Source: Pollutimonas nitritireducens (lineage in GTDB: Bacteria > Pseudomonadota > Gammaproteobacteria > Burkholderiales > Burkholderiaceae_B). Taken from it: a DNA stretch of 51,841 bases. A program made the position numbers and the translations under genes. The stretch spans positions 1-51,841 of the forward strand of contig NZ_PDNV01000016.1 in NCBI RefSeq assembly GCF_002849615.1, given 5' to 3'. Of this stretch, positions 24,435-32,891 are shown piece by piece. The notes below the pieces were generated by a model that did no database searches, was not told the origin of the DNA, and saw only the letters and a list, made by a program, of their open reading frames with translations. How positions within the stretch are numbered: position 1 is the stretch's first letter; each line of letters starts with the position of its first letter.

Positions 24435-26798
24435 ATGTCGTTTGATGAAGCAGAAACCCAAGCATTTAAAGACAGCGCACGCGACTTTCTGACGCGCGAA
24501 AATCAGGGCGAGCGCATGCGCCGCATGGTGTCCACGCAACAATCGCTGGACCGTGAATTTTGGGGGAAAATCGCTGAAGCAGGTTGGCCGGCTATTCTCA
24601 TACCCGAAGAGCAAGGAGGTTTGGGCCTTGGAATGACCGAGATGACGGCAATCGCCGAGGAGTTCGGGCGCGCGTATATTGGGGACCCGATCATACCAGT
24701 GGCTGTGCAGGCAGCTTCCTTGTTGACGGAGTTGCCCGGAAGCGATCTGCGCAACGAATTGCTCGAAGGCATCGCGAGCGGCTCCCTTGTTGTGGGAACT
24801 GCTTGGCAGCACCGACTCGGCCAGATCGAACCCGAGTGCAAGCACGACGCCGTGCGCCAGGGCGACGTGCTTGCACTGGATGCCGAGTTTGTCGCAGCCT
24901 CGCCCGCTGTCGGGGCCGATGGCTGGCTGGTCTTGGTTGGCGTGGGTGAGCAGCCGGTACTGCTGTGGGTGCCCGCATCGCAAGCAGGAGTGCAAGCTCA
25001 GCGCTACGAGCGGGTGGACGCCTCCAATATGGGTGCACTATCGCTACAAGGCTGTCGCATTCCCGCGCAGAATATTCTGGGCACCGCAGACGACGTCTTG
25101 CGCGCAATTCGCACATCTCTGGATCGGGCGCGCATTGCACAGGCCGCCCAATTGCTTGGTGTGGCGCGGCAATCGTTCGACAGTACACTGGAATACATGA
25201 ATGTGCGGGTGCAGTTCGGCAAGCCGATAGGCAGTTTCCAGAGCCTTCAGCACCGAATGGTAGACGCGTATATTCAGATTCAGCTTCTGGACTACGCCAT
25301 CTGGCAAGCCCTTGGGCTGGTAGAGCAGGACCAAACAGCATTGCCCATGCAGGCCAGCCGGCTCAAGCTCAGAGCCGAACACGCAGCAGGACTGGTGACC
25401 CGCCTCGCAGTACAGATGCATGGCGGCATGGGTTACTCAGATGAGTCCGACATTGGCTTGGGCTTGAAGCGGGCAATGGGCTTGGCTAGCGAACTGGGCA
25501 ACGCACGATCGCATAAAAAGCGGTACTTTTCCCTGATTGATCAGGCCAGACAAGGCCGGCGCGATGATCAGGAGTTGCCGGCAGACAGCACGCACAACCC
25601 TGCCGGCACTCAACAGTTTCCCAAGACAGCAGACTGGGATGAGATGCCGGAAGACGTGTTTCGGCAGATGCTGCGCTCCTTCTTCAAGGTGCATTATCCG
25701 GAGCATCTGCGCCATAAGGCGTCCCGCCTGCATTGGCATCAGATCAAAGACTGGTACAAAACACTGTCCGATCAGAAGTGGATTGCGCCCGCTTGGCCAA
25801 AGGATTACGGCGGCATGGCGCTGTCTCCCGACAAAATGATTGCTTACATCGAAGAGCAGGAACGCTATGGTGTAGGGCGTCCGCCCGACCAGGGTCTCGT
25901 CATGCTGGGGCCAATTCTGTTTCGCTTTGGAACACCAGAGCAAAAGGCCAAATACTTGCCGCCGATTCTGTCCGGCGAGCACGTATGGGCGCAAGGTTAT
26001 TCAGAACCCAACGCGGGATCGGATCTGGCTTCGCTAAGTTGTGCAGCGGTTCTCGAGGGCGAATACTTCATCGTCAATGGCCAAAAGACGTGGTCCACGC
26101 TGGCCCAGGACGCTACCCACATGTTCATGCTGGTGCGTACTGATAAAACGGTCAAAAAGCAGGCCGGTATTAGCTTTTTACTGGTGGATCTCGCGACGCC
26201 CGGCATCGTAGTGCGTCCGATCAAGACGATTGCGGGCGACGAGGAATACTGCGAAATCTTCTTTGATAACGTCAAGGTGCCACGCGAAAACCTGGTTGGC
26301 GAAGTCAATCAGGGCTGGACCATTTCCAAGGCACTGTTGGGCTTTGAGCGCCTGTTCTCGGGTAGCCCCAAACACTCGCAGAACACCATGGGGATCATCG
26401 AAAAGATTGCCGCTCAGACAGGCCTGTTCGAGGACGAGGCATTTGCTGCGGACTATGCTCAGTTGCACTGTGATGTTGCGGACTTGTCGGCGGCATATGC
26501 GGCGTTCTCGGAAATCGTACGTCGCAACGAGCCCTTGCCGGCCAATGTGTCGTTATTAAAGATATGGGCTACCGAGACGCATGAGCGCGCCTCCTTGCTT
26601 CTACTCGAAGCAGCACAAGAGCATGCGGCGAGTGCTGGTTTTAACACTTACGCCGGCCCGAATGCGCACACGGATGCAATCACGGTCGAAGACGTGCAGA
26701 TGCCGCTGTATAACGCCGCAGCAGCCAAGATTTTCAGTGGAACCAATGAAATCCAACGCAATATCCTCGCCAAAATGGTGTTGAATTTGCCTACTTAA
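24435..26798 (+). CDS. Fused double-domain acyl-CoA dehydrogenase
   Basis: A 787-residue protein carrying two acyl-CoA dehydrogenase units in one chain, about residues 1-370 and 400-787; ordinary members are about 380-400 residues. Unit one has the motif GGLGLGMTEMTAIAEEFGRA and ends with MHGGMGYSDESDIG, without an SGTNEIQR-type terminus. Unit two has GYSEPNAGSDLASL (FAD and substrate side), NGQKTWSTLAQDATHM and the closing IFSGTNEIQRNILAKMV. A linker rich in polar residues (about 365-395) joins them. Fused forms such as FadE34 of actinobacteria combine subunits that are otherwise separate heteromer partners. It would introduce a double bond into an acyl-CoA. It starts two bases after the hydrolase. 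Confidence 0.92.
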   Translation: MSFDEAETQAFKDSARDFLTRENQGERMRRMVSTQQSLDREFWGKIAEAGWPAILIPEEQGGLGLGMTEMTAIAEEFGRAYIGDPIIPVAVQAASLLTELPGSDLRNELLEGIASGSLVVGTAWQHRLGQIEPECKHDAVRQGDVLALDAEFVAASPAVGADGWLVLVGVGEQPVLLWVPASQAGVQAQRYERVDASNMGALSLQGCRIPAQNILGTADDVLRAIRTSLDRARIAQAAQLLGVARQSFDSTLEYMNVRVQFGKPIGSFQSLQHRMVDAYIQIQLLDYAIWQALGLVEQDQTALPMQASRLKLRAEHAAGLVTRLAVQMHGGMGYSDESDIGLGLKRAMGLASELGNARSHKKRYFSLIDQARQGRRDDQELPADSTHNPAGTQQFPKTADWDEMPEDVFRQMLRSFFKVHYPEHLRHKASRLHWHQIKDWYKTLSDQKWIAPAWPKDYGGMALSPDKMIAYIEEQERYGVGRPPDQGLVMLGPILFRFGTPEQKAKYLPPILSGEHVWAQGYSEPNAGSDLASLSCAAVLEGEYFIVNGQKTWSTLAQDATHMFMLVRTDKTVKKQAGISFLLVDLATPGIVVRPIKTIAGDEEYCEIFFDNVKVPRENLVGEVNQGWTISKALLGFERLFSGSPKHSQNTMGIIEKIAAQTGLFEDEAFAADYAQLHCDVADLSAAYAAFSEIVRRNEPLPANVSLLKIWATETHERASLLLLEAAQEHAASAGFNTYAGPNAHTDAITVEDVQMPLYNAAAAKIFSGTNEIQRNILAKMVLNLPT

Positions 26799-26890
26799 CG
26801 CGGCAACACGATACGGCGGTGATCCGTGGCGGCACGACCAATATCGCCGTCGGGATCGTTGCCACGATATGACACTTCTCAGGAGCAGCA
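26799..26890. promoter_or_regulatory. Intergenic gap with imperfect GC-rich dyad
   Basis: This 92-base gap contains complementary segments (GGCAAC with GTTGCC, and ACGGCG with CGCCGT) that could fold into an imperfect stem. It has no T-run, so it may be an attenuator, a processing site or nothing. Confidence 0.2.
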
Positions 26891-28114
26891 ATGGCGCAAA
26901 GCCTTTCACATATTAGAGTTCTAGACTTGAGCCGCGTATTTTCCGGGCCATGGACTGGCCAGATGCTGGCCGACCTGGGCGCGGATGTCATCAAGGTCGA
27001 ACGGCCGGGCCGCGGCGACGATGTACGCCAGCAGGGTTACCGGGCCAAGGACGAACAGGGGAACGAAACGGCCGAGACCTCATCGTTTTTGGCGATGAAC
27101 CGTGGCAAGCGGTCAGTGTCCATCAATATGTCCACCCCAGAGGGCCAGAACCTTATCAAGGAGCTCGTCAAACAAAGCGATGTTCTGATCGAAAACTTCA
27201 AGGCGGGCGACTTGGTGCGCTACGGGCTGGACTATGAGTCGCTGAAGCAACTCAACCCACGCCTGATTTACTGTTCTATCACTGGGTTTGGTCAGTCTGG
27301 CCCTTATAGCCACCGTCCAGGCTACGACCCCATCTTCCAGTCCATGAGCGGCTTGATGAGCATGACGGGCAATCCCCCCGATCAACCCGGCGGCGGACCA
27401 CAGAAAGTGGGCTACGCTGTGTCAGACCTGACGGCCGGCTTTTACGCCATTATCGGTATCCTCGCCGCACTCAATCACCGCGACGCTATATCCGGTGAGG
27501 GCCAGTACATCGATATTGCGCTGTTTGATGCGCAGCTTGCGTCCATTGGCCATATTGCCATGAACTATTTGATTTCTGGCATTGTTCCGCAACGCATGGG
27601 GACTGCCTCCCCCATTACCTGCCCGTATCAGGCGTTCGAGTGTACGGACGGGCACTTGATGATCGCCGTAGGAAACGACTCACAATTCAGGCAGTTCGTC
27701 GAGCTGCTGGGTTTGCCCGAACTGGCCGATGATCCGCGCTTTACGATCAATCGGTTGCGCGCGCAAAATCAAAAAGTGCTTATCCCCATGCTCGAGGGCG
27801 TCATCAAAACTAATACCGTCAAGTATTGGCAAGAACGACTGGATGCTATGAACGTGCCTTGCGGCCCGATCAATGATTTCAGTCAGGTATTTGAGGATCC
27901 ACAACTCCAACATCGCAATATGCTGATTCACATAGAGCATTCGACCGTCGGCCAAATCCCACAAATCGCCAATCCGCTGAAGATGTCGGCGACGCCGGTT
28001 AGTTACAACCGCCCGCCGCCTACGTTAAGCCAGCATACGGATGAGGTCCTGGGTGAGCTTCTTGGACTCGACCCAGCCGCAATAGCCGACCTGAAAGCCC
28101 GCGGCATCACCTAG
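26891..28114 (+). CDS. CaiB/BaiF family CoA-transferase
   Basis: A 407-residue class III CoA-transferase. It opens with HIRVLDLSRVFSGPWTGQML, has ADVIKVERPGRGDD in the nucleotide-binding region and the catalytic Asp179 in YAVSDLTAGFYA, where the carboxylate forms an enzyme-CoA anhydride or thioester. PGGGPQKVGY precedes it. It would activate an organic acid using a CoA thioester donor such as succinyl-CoA. It is the last gene of the flavin-reductase-to-CoA-transferase series, and a paralogue lies at 29939-31168. Confidence 0.93.
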   Translation: MAQSLSHIRVLDLSRVFSGPWTGQMLADLGADVIKVERPGRGDDVRQQGYRAKDEQGNETAETSSFLAMNRGKRSVSINMSTPEGQNLIKELVKQSDVLIENFKAGDLVRYGLDYESLKQLNPRLIYCSITGFGQSGPYSHRPGYDPIFQSMSGLMSMTGNPPDQPGGGPQKVGYAVSDLTAGFYAIIGILAALNHRDAISGEGQYIDIALFDAQLASIGHIAMNYLISGIVPQRMGTASPITCPYQAFECTDGHLMIAVGNDSQFRQFVELLGLPELADDPRFTINRLRAQNQKVLIPMLEGVIKTNTVKYWQERLDAMNVPCGPINDFSQVFEDPQLQHRNMLIHIEHSTVGQIPQIANPLKMSATPVSYNRPPPTLSQHTDEVLGELLGLDPAAIADLKARGIT

Positions 28115-28124
28115 CGTACGTGTT

Positions 28125-28155
28125 GCGGTCTCCCCGGCATCTCCGGGGAGACCGC
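28125..28155. terminator. Hairpin between convergent genes
   Basis: GCGGTCTCCCCGG and CCGGGGAGACCGC form a 13-base-pair perfect stem with loop CATCT. It sits in the 49-base gap between the convergent CoA-transferase and MaoC genes. There is no T-run on either side, but position and strength suggest a bidirectional terminator. Confidence 0.6.
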
Positions 28156-28163
28156 GTGATCGT

Positions 28164-28619
28164 TCAATCGTAAATCAGCAGCAGCATATCAGTGACCAGG
28201 GCGGGCCGCTCTTTGCCCTCGATCTCGAACGTATCTTCGAACGTGAAGAGCGTGCCGCCTTTGGATGGTTCCGCCTTCAGCAATTTCTGATGTAAGCGCA
28301 CCCGCGAACCCATCGAAACCGGCGCGGTGAATCGTAAATGGTTGATGCCATAGTTCAGGCCTTTTCCTCGCTTGCGGATCTTGAAGATATCTTTGGCAAG
28401 CAGCGGGATCAGCGACAAGATGAAGAACCCATGAGCGATCGTCTTGCCATCGGGCATTTCCGTCTTTGCACGCTCGACATCAATATGCACCCAGTGATTG
28501 TCGCCGGTCAGTTGCGTGAAGTTTTTAATATGTCGTTGGGTCACGGTGAACCAACTACTGCTTCCCAGGACCTGACCGGCATGCTGGGCCAGGTCCTGGG
28601 GTGTTTCCACTTCCAGCAT
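28164..28619 (-). CDS. MaoC family dehydratase (R-specific enoyl-CoA hydratase-like)
   Basis: A 151-residue hot-dog fold protein. The hydratase motif LTGDNHWVHIDVERA carries the catalytic Asp40 and His45. It starts behind AAGGAAC. MaoC-type enzymes add water to trans-2-enoyl-CoA, giving (R)-3-hydroxyacyl-CoA. It is transcribed with the Bug receptor upstream (33-base gap), opposite to the acyl-CoA dehydrogenase and CoA-transferase genes. It fits as the hydration step after the fused dehydrogenase, though an enoyl-CoA hydratase at 31202 could do the same. Confidence 0.92.
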   Translation of the reverse strand: MLEVETPQDLAQHAGQVLGSSSWFTVTQRHIKNFTQLTGDNHWVHIDVERAKTEMPDGKTIAHGFFILSLIPLLAKDIFKIRKRGKGLNYGINHLRFTAPVSMGSRVRLHQKLLKAEPSKGGTLFTFEDTFEIEGKERPALVTDMLLLIYD

Positions 28620-28652
28620 GATGTTCCTTAGTATGAGCTACGGTAGCGACGT

Positions 28653-29687
28653 TTAGTCGCCGATACGCACGCCGGTCGTATTGACTATGGTTTCCCATTT
28701 TTTACGGTCTGCGGCAACGAACTTTTTGACTTCCTCCAGCGACATCAGTACGGGTGGCAGATACCCCTGAGCTTTAAGCGTCGTCTTGGCCTTGTCCTGT
28801 TGCAGAAAGGTGTTCATGGCTTCATTCAGCTTCTGCAAGATTTTGGGATCTGTAGCGGACGGAGCAATAAGCAGGTTCCAGATCTCGATGTTGAAATCTT
28901 TGTAGCCGGATTCGATAACGGTTGGCACATCGGGAAGTTGGGGGTAGCGCTGGCCACTGGTTACGGCCAAGTATTTCATCTTGCCGCTTGCAACCTGTGC
29001 AGCGGCCGCCGGACCGGTAAGAATGCCCACTTCGAGTTGACCGCCCAGCATATCGGTCGTAAGCGGCGAGTCGCCTCGGTAAGCTACATGCACAATATCG
29101 ATGCTGGCCAGATCCTTGAAGTATTCAAAGGCCAGGTGTCCCGGTGTACCGGCGCCCGAAGTTCCGTAGGACAATTTGCCTGGCTTGGATTTGGCCAGTT
29201 CCACGAGATCGGCCAGGCTATTGACCGGCAAGTCGGCTTTGACCGCAACCACGAGCGGCAGCGAGCCGATGTTGCCGATTGGAATGAGGTCGTTGACCGG
29301 ATCGTAAGGAACTTGCATGCCGATCAGCTTTGCAATGATGGTGGAGCCTACTGGCCCGATCCCCAGTGTGTAACCGTCGGCCTTTGCGCGAGTAACGGAA
29401 GCCGTTCCAATCGTGCCGGCGGCGCCGGATTTATTCTCTACCACGAAGGTTTGCTTCATGATGCCGCTAAGGCTCTCTGACATGATGCGCGAGGCCGTAT
29501 CCGTCGAGCCACCAGGCGGGAACGGCACGATTACCCGGATGGGTTTGCCGGGATATTCCTGCGCCATGGCTGGACCGTGACCAAAAATCGAAACAGCGGC
29601 GATCAAAGCAGCAGTGCCGCCCAAGAAATGGCGTCGCTGCAAACGGGCGTCTGGTCGATTCAATATGTGGCTATCGGGCTGTCTCAT
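28653..29687 (-). CDS. Bug family periplasmic receptor with a twin-arginine-like signal
   Basis: A 344-residue secreted receptor. The N-terminus has RRHFLGG followed by a hydrophobic run ending AMAQ near residue 43, which resembles a Tat signal, not a plain Sec one. The mature part starts EYPGKPIRVIVPFPPGGSTD, with VAYRGDSPLTTDMLGGQLEV later. It is expressed with the MaoC gene from a strong predicted promoter (29798-29826), divergently from a CoA-transferase. It probably imports the acid that this CoA-dependent block degrades. The transporter membrane subunits are not in the window. Confidence 0.92.
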   Translation of the reverse strand: MRQPDSHILNRPDARLQRRHFLGGTAALIAAVSIFGHGPAMAQEYPGKPIRVIVPFPPGGSTDTASRIMSESLSGIMKQTFVVENKSGAAGTIGTASVTRAKADGYTLGIGPVGSTIIAKLIGMQVPYDPVNDLIPIGNIGSLPLVVAVKADLPVNSLADLVELAKSKPGKLSYGTSGAGTPGHLAFEYFKDLASIDIVHVAYRGDSPLTTDMLGGQLEVGILTGPAAAAQVASGKMKYLAVTSGQRYPQLPDVPTVIESGYKDFNIEIWNLLIAPSATDPKILQKLNEAMNTFLQQDKAKTTLKAQGYLPPVLMSLEEVKKFVAADRKKWETIVNTTGVRIGD

Positions 29688-29797
29688 AACGACTCTCTGG
29701 AATGGAAGTGGATGGAATGCAGCTGGAATGTAGCCGCGGCGTCACTGTGAGACACGGCGCAAACGAGCAAGGCCGAATAAAGTGAGGCCATTCGCTC

Positions 29798-29826
29798 ATC
29801 CTAGGTGAAACCGACTTTAATGTCAA
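29798..29826 (-). promoter_or_regulatory. Predicted strong sigma-70 promoter of the Bug-MaoC unit
   Basis: On the minus strand TTGACA (29821-29826), a 17-base spacer and TAGGAT (29798-29803) make a near-consensus promoter. The -35 hexamer overlaps the inverted repeat at 29822-29843, so the site looks regulated. Confidence 0.65.
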
Positions 29827-29843
29827 TAACTCGTATTATTGAC
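29822..29843. promoter_or_regulatory. Candidate operator GTCAATAA-N6-TTATTGAC
   Basis: A perfect inverted repeat with 8-base arms in the divergent region between the Bug-MaoC unit and the CoA-transferase/enoyl-CoA hydratase unit. It overlaps the -35 of the minus-strand promoter. The GntR/UTRA protein encoded at 32066 is the nearest candidate to bind it (inference). Confidence 0.6.
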
Positions 29844-29938
29844 CTATATGGGCTACACTTCTGGTCTATATGGTTGTGCCTACGGACGAGCCTTCGGCCT
29901 CCATGATGATGGCCATCCACCGCTATTTGGAGAATGAA

Positions 29939-31168
29939 ATGAGCAAGAAGAGCGGTCCACTATCGCACCTGCGCATCCTGGATCTTAGTCGCATCATGGC
30001 GGCGCCATGGGCCTCGCAACTGCTGGCGGACATGGGTGCAACCGTGATCAAGGTCGAACGACCCAAGGTCGGCGACGATACGCGTGCATGGGGCCCTCCC
30101 TTCCTGAAAGACGCGGATGGCAATAATACGGCAGAAGCGGGTTACTACTTGGCCGTCAATCGTGGCAAGCAGTCTGTAACCGTGGCGCTGGACACCGCAG
30201 AGGGTCAGCAAATCATCAAGGATCTGGCCTTGCAGTGCGACATCGTGCTTGAGAACTTTAAGACCGGCGCCCTCGCCAAGTATGGGTTGGACTATGAAAG
30301 CCTGAAGCAAATCAACCCTCGCATCATCTATTGCTCTGTTACCGGCTTTGGCCAAACGGGGCCCCGCAAGGGCGAGGCCGCGTATGATTTTTTGATTCAG
30401 GCCATGGGCGGGCTGATGAGCATCACGGGCGAACGGGATGACAAACCCGGCGGCGGTCCGCAAAAAGTTGGCATTCCAATTGTGGACCTGATGACTGGCA
30501 TGTATACCGCGGTGGGCGTTCTGGCCGCCGTAGCGCGCCGCGACCAGACCGGCGAAGGCGAGTATATCGATATCGGCATGCTGGATGTGCAGACGGCGGT
30601 ATTGTCCAACCAGGCCATGAATCATCTGATTTCGGGTAACACCCCCAAACGTGGCGGCAATGCTCATCCCAATATCCAGCCACAGGACGTCTATTCCTGC
30701 GTCGACGGCGATGTGATTCTGGCGGTAGGGAACGACGGCCAGTTCGTGAAGCTGTGCGATGTATTGGAAAGACCGGAACTCGCTCAAGACGCACGCTTTG
30801 CCGTGAACGCTCAGCGCGCCAGAAATGTAGGCGAACTGACTGACATCCTGCAGGGCGAGTTCGCGCGACGGACACGTAGTGATCTGGTGGCAAAGCTGGG
30901 CGCGGCGGGCGTGCCGTGCGGCCCCATCAACAGTATCCCTGAAGTGTTTCGTGAGCCGCAGGTACTGCATCGGCAGATGTTATTGACATTACCCCACCCG
31001 ACAGGAGTCGACCTACCCCAGGTCGCCTGCCCTATCAAGTTCACTAACAACCCACTCAGTTATGACATCCCGCCGCCCTTGCTGGGCCAGCAGTCGGTGC
31101 AGGTATTGCAGGAACTGGGCTACAGCCCCGAGCGCATCCAAGCATTAATGGACGCAGGCATTGTATGA
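29939..31168 (+). CDS. CaiB/BaiF family CoA-transferase
   Basis: About 409 residues from the ATG at 29939 (MSKKSGPLSHLRILDLSRIM), which is preceded by TTGGAG; a longer frame opens at 29870. It has ATVIKVERPKVGDDTRAWGP, the glycine-rich PGGGPQKVGI and the catalytic Asp183 in IVDLMTGMYTAVGV. It is clearly related to the protein at 26891-28114 (shared blocks LENFK, YGLDYESLKQ, ILAVGNDGQF-like), so one may be specific for the substrate and one for a later intermediate, or they may be redundant. Followed by enoyl-CoA hydratase and the GntR regulator. Confidence 0.93.
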   Translation: MSKKSGPLSHLRILDLSRIMAAPWASQLLADMGATVIKVERPKVGDDTRAWGPPFLKDADGNNTAEAGYYLAVNRGKQSVTVALDTAEGQQIIKDLALQCDIVLENFKTGALAKYGLDYESLKQINPRIIYCSVTGFGQTGPRKGEAAYDFLIQAMGGLMSITGERDDKPGGGPQKVGIPIVDLMTGMYTAVGVLAAVARRDQTGEGEYIDIGMLDVQTAVLSNQAMNHLISGNTPKRGGNAHPNIQPQDVYSCVDGDVILAVGNDGQFVKLCDVLERPELAQDARFAVNAQRARNVGELTDILQGEFARRTRSDLVAKLGAAGVPCGPINSIPEVFREPQVLHRQMLLTLPHPTGVDLPQVACPIKFTNNPLSYDIPPPLLGQQSVQVLQELGYSPERIQALMDAGIV

Positions 31169-31201
31169 AGACGGCTAAACTGAAGCAATTAAGGACCCAG
31201 A

Positions 31202-31966
31202 ATGACTGAACTTTATCTCGAGACATTCGACAAGATAGCAGTGGTAACGCTGGACGCTCCGCCCGTGAACGCCTTGACGCTGGCACGCTATGCCGCCATC
31301 GGCCACATGTTCGACTCCATCAACGACATGAAAGACATCAACGTTGTGATCTTTACGGCCAAGGGCAGTAAGGCGTTTTGCGCCGGTCTGGAGTTGCGTG
31401 AGTTCTTGGCAGCCACGCCTGAAGAAGATCCTGAGCGCGCCGAAGTGGTTCGGGCAACTTTTAAATCCATACGTCACTGCAAGGTTCCTGTCATCGCCGC
31501 CGTGAATGGGCCGGCCCTGGGCGCCGGCAGCGTACTGGCCAGCACCAGCGACATCCGGATCGCGTCCGAAAAGGCCACATTCTCCATGCCCGAAATCAAT
31601 GTCGGCCGTTGTGGGGGTGGCGCTCATACGGGGCGCTTGGTGTCCCAAGGCATGCTACGGCTCATGGCTTTCACCGGAGAGCAGATGAGCGCCTGGGAGG
31701 CACATCGAGTGGGCTTCGTGGAGCGCGTAGTCCCGCCGCGCCTGTTGATGCCGACGGCTATGGACCTGGCACAAGTCATTGCCGCGAAGAGCCGCATTGG
31801 TCTGGTGACCATGAAAGAGGCACTTAATCGTATCGAGGATGTGCCGGTCGACGAAGGCTACGAGGTCGAGCAGTATTACAGCACGAAGCTTATGCTGACC
31901 GAAGACGCACGTGAGGCGACGCGCGCTGTAGTGGAAAAACGCGCACCGGTCTTCAAGGGGCGGTAA
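31202..31966 (+). CDS. Enoyl-CoA hydratase/isomerase family protein
   Basis: A 254-residue crotonase-fold protein. The oxyanion-hole segments are KAFCAGLELREFL and VNGPALGAGSVLAS, then STSDIRIASEKATFSMPEIN. Members hydrate, isomerise, cleave or decarboxylate acyl-CoA, so the reaction cannot be fixed from these motifs. It lies 33 bases after the CoA-transferase gene behind AAGGACC-like sequence, and the GntR regulator follows 99 bases later. It belongs to the same CoA-thioester pathway as the dehydrogenase and MaoC protein. Confidence 0.92.
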   Translation: MTELYLETFDKIAVVTLDAPPVNALTLARYAAIGHMFDSINDMKDINVVIFTAKGSKAFCAGLELREFLAATPEEDPERAEVVRATFKSIRHCKVPVIAAVNGPALGAGSVLASTSDIRIASEKATFSMPEINVGRCGGGAHTGRLVSQGMLRLMAFTGEQMSAWEAHRVGFVERVVPPRLLMPTAMDLAQVIAAKSRIGLVTMKEALNRIEDVPVDEGYEVEQYYSTKLMLTEDAREATRAVVEKRAPVFKGR

Positions 31967-32065
31967 CGCACGACCAATTGGTACACTCCTGGGTTTTGAC
32001 CTGCAGGCCTCCCGGTTTAACGGAAAGCTTCAACCAGCGCGCCGCATTTTCCGGATAACAGCATC

Positions 32066-32824
32066 ATGGTTACGACTAGCAAACAAAAAAATCCCTCCAG
32101 GGGCATCGACTTCAGCCGCAGTGCGGCTGCGCGTTATGTGCAGCTGGCTAGCCTATTCAGGCGCCGCGTCGAGTCCGGTCAATGGCCGGTCGGCGAGCAG
32201 ATACCAACCGTCGATAATCTAGCTGAAGAATGCAGCGTGGCCCGTGCCACCGTGCGTCAGGCCTTGACGCTGCTGGAAAAAGAGAACCTTATTGCGCGCT
32301 ACCGCGCTAAGGGCACTTTCGTTATTGGCAAGCCGCAGGAGCAGTTTTGGTGCGAAGTCGCTTCAAACTGGGACGGGCAGCTGATCGCCCCGGAAGGCGT
32401 GAGCATCGAAGTGCTGGCAGCCCGTGATCGACGTACTCCCGCCACCGCCGACCCTAGCCTGGGCGAGATGGCCAAAAGTTATCAATATTGGCGCCGGCGC
32501 CACTGGCGTAATGGCAAGCCCTATTACCTCGGCGAAGTCTATATCGACGAGACAATCTGCAAGCGCATTCCTGCCAAGGCATTCGAAACTAAGACGTCCA
32601 TGCGAATCTTGCGTGAACTCCCGGGCCTGGAAATCGTGGCAGCGCATCAGACGCTCACTCTGGGTTCGGCTGACCCCGAGATAGCAGAACAACTCCAACT
32701 GCCGCTAAACGCCCCGGTAGCGCATGTGCATCGTTCTGCAGTCGACCGCAACGGCACTATCGTGTTCATCGGCGACGGCATCTACCGCGGAGATGTGGTA
32801 CGGCTGGATATCAAATTGAAGTGA
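32066..32824 (+). CDS. GntR family transcriptional regulator, HutC/UTRA type
   Basis: A 252-residue regulator. The winged helix (about residues 30-95) contains GEQIPTVDNLAEECSVARAT and VRQALTLLEKENLIARYRAK. The C-terminal part (about 110-245) is a UTRA ligand-binding domain ending GDVVRLDIKLK. UTRA regulators sense a small catabolite and usually repress the adjoining operon. A short palindrome, ACCAATTGGT (31973-31982), lies upstream, and the inverted repeat at 29822-29843 controls the neighbouring divergent units. Confidence 0.92.
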   Translation: MVTTSKQKNPSRGIDFSRSAAARYVQLASLFRRRVESGQWPVGEQIPTVDNLAEECSVARATVRQALTLLEKENLIARYRAKGTFVIGKPQEQFWCEVASNWDGQLIAPEGVSIEVLAARDRRTPATADPSLGEMAKSYQYWRRRHWRNGKPYYLGEVYIDETICKRIPAKAFETKTSMRILRELPGLEIVAAHQTLTLGSADPEIAEQLQLPLNAPVAHVHRSAVDRNGTIVFIGDGIYRGDVVRLDIKLK

Positions 32825-32891
32825 TCAGAGCCAGCTACGCTGTCAATGAGCTAGATTTTCCTGTTGACTACAGGCCGAGCGCACGTACCCC

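Noticed and set aside
29960-30970. Long open frame on the strand opposite the CoA-transferase
   Set aside because: 336 codons but fully inside the strong CoA-transferase gene, with no family motif; a GC-rich antisense shadow.
31973-31982. ACCAATTGGT palindrome before the GntR gene
   Set aside because: Only ten bases, with no second copy near other units; weak compared with the site at 29822-29843.
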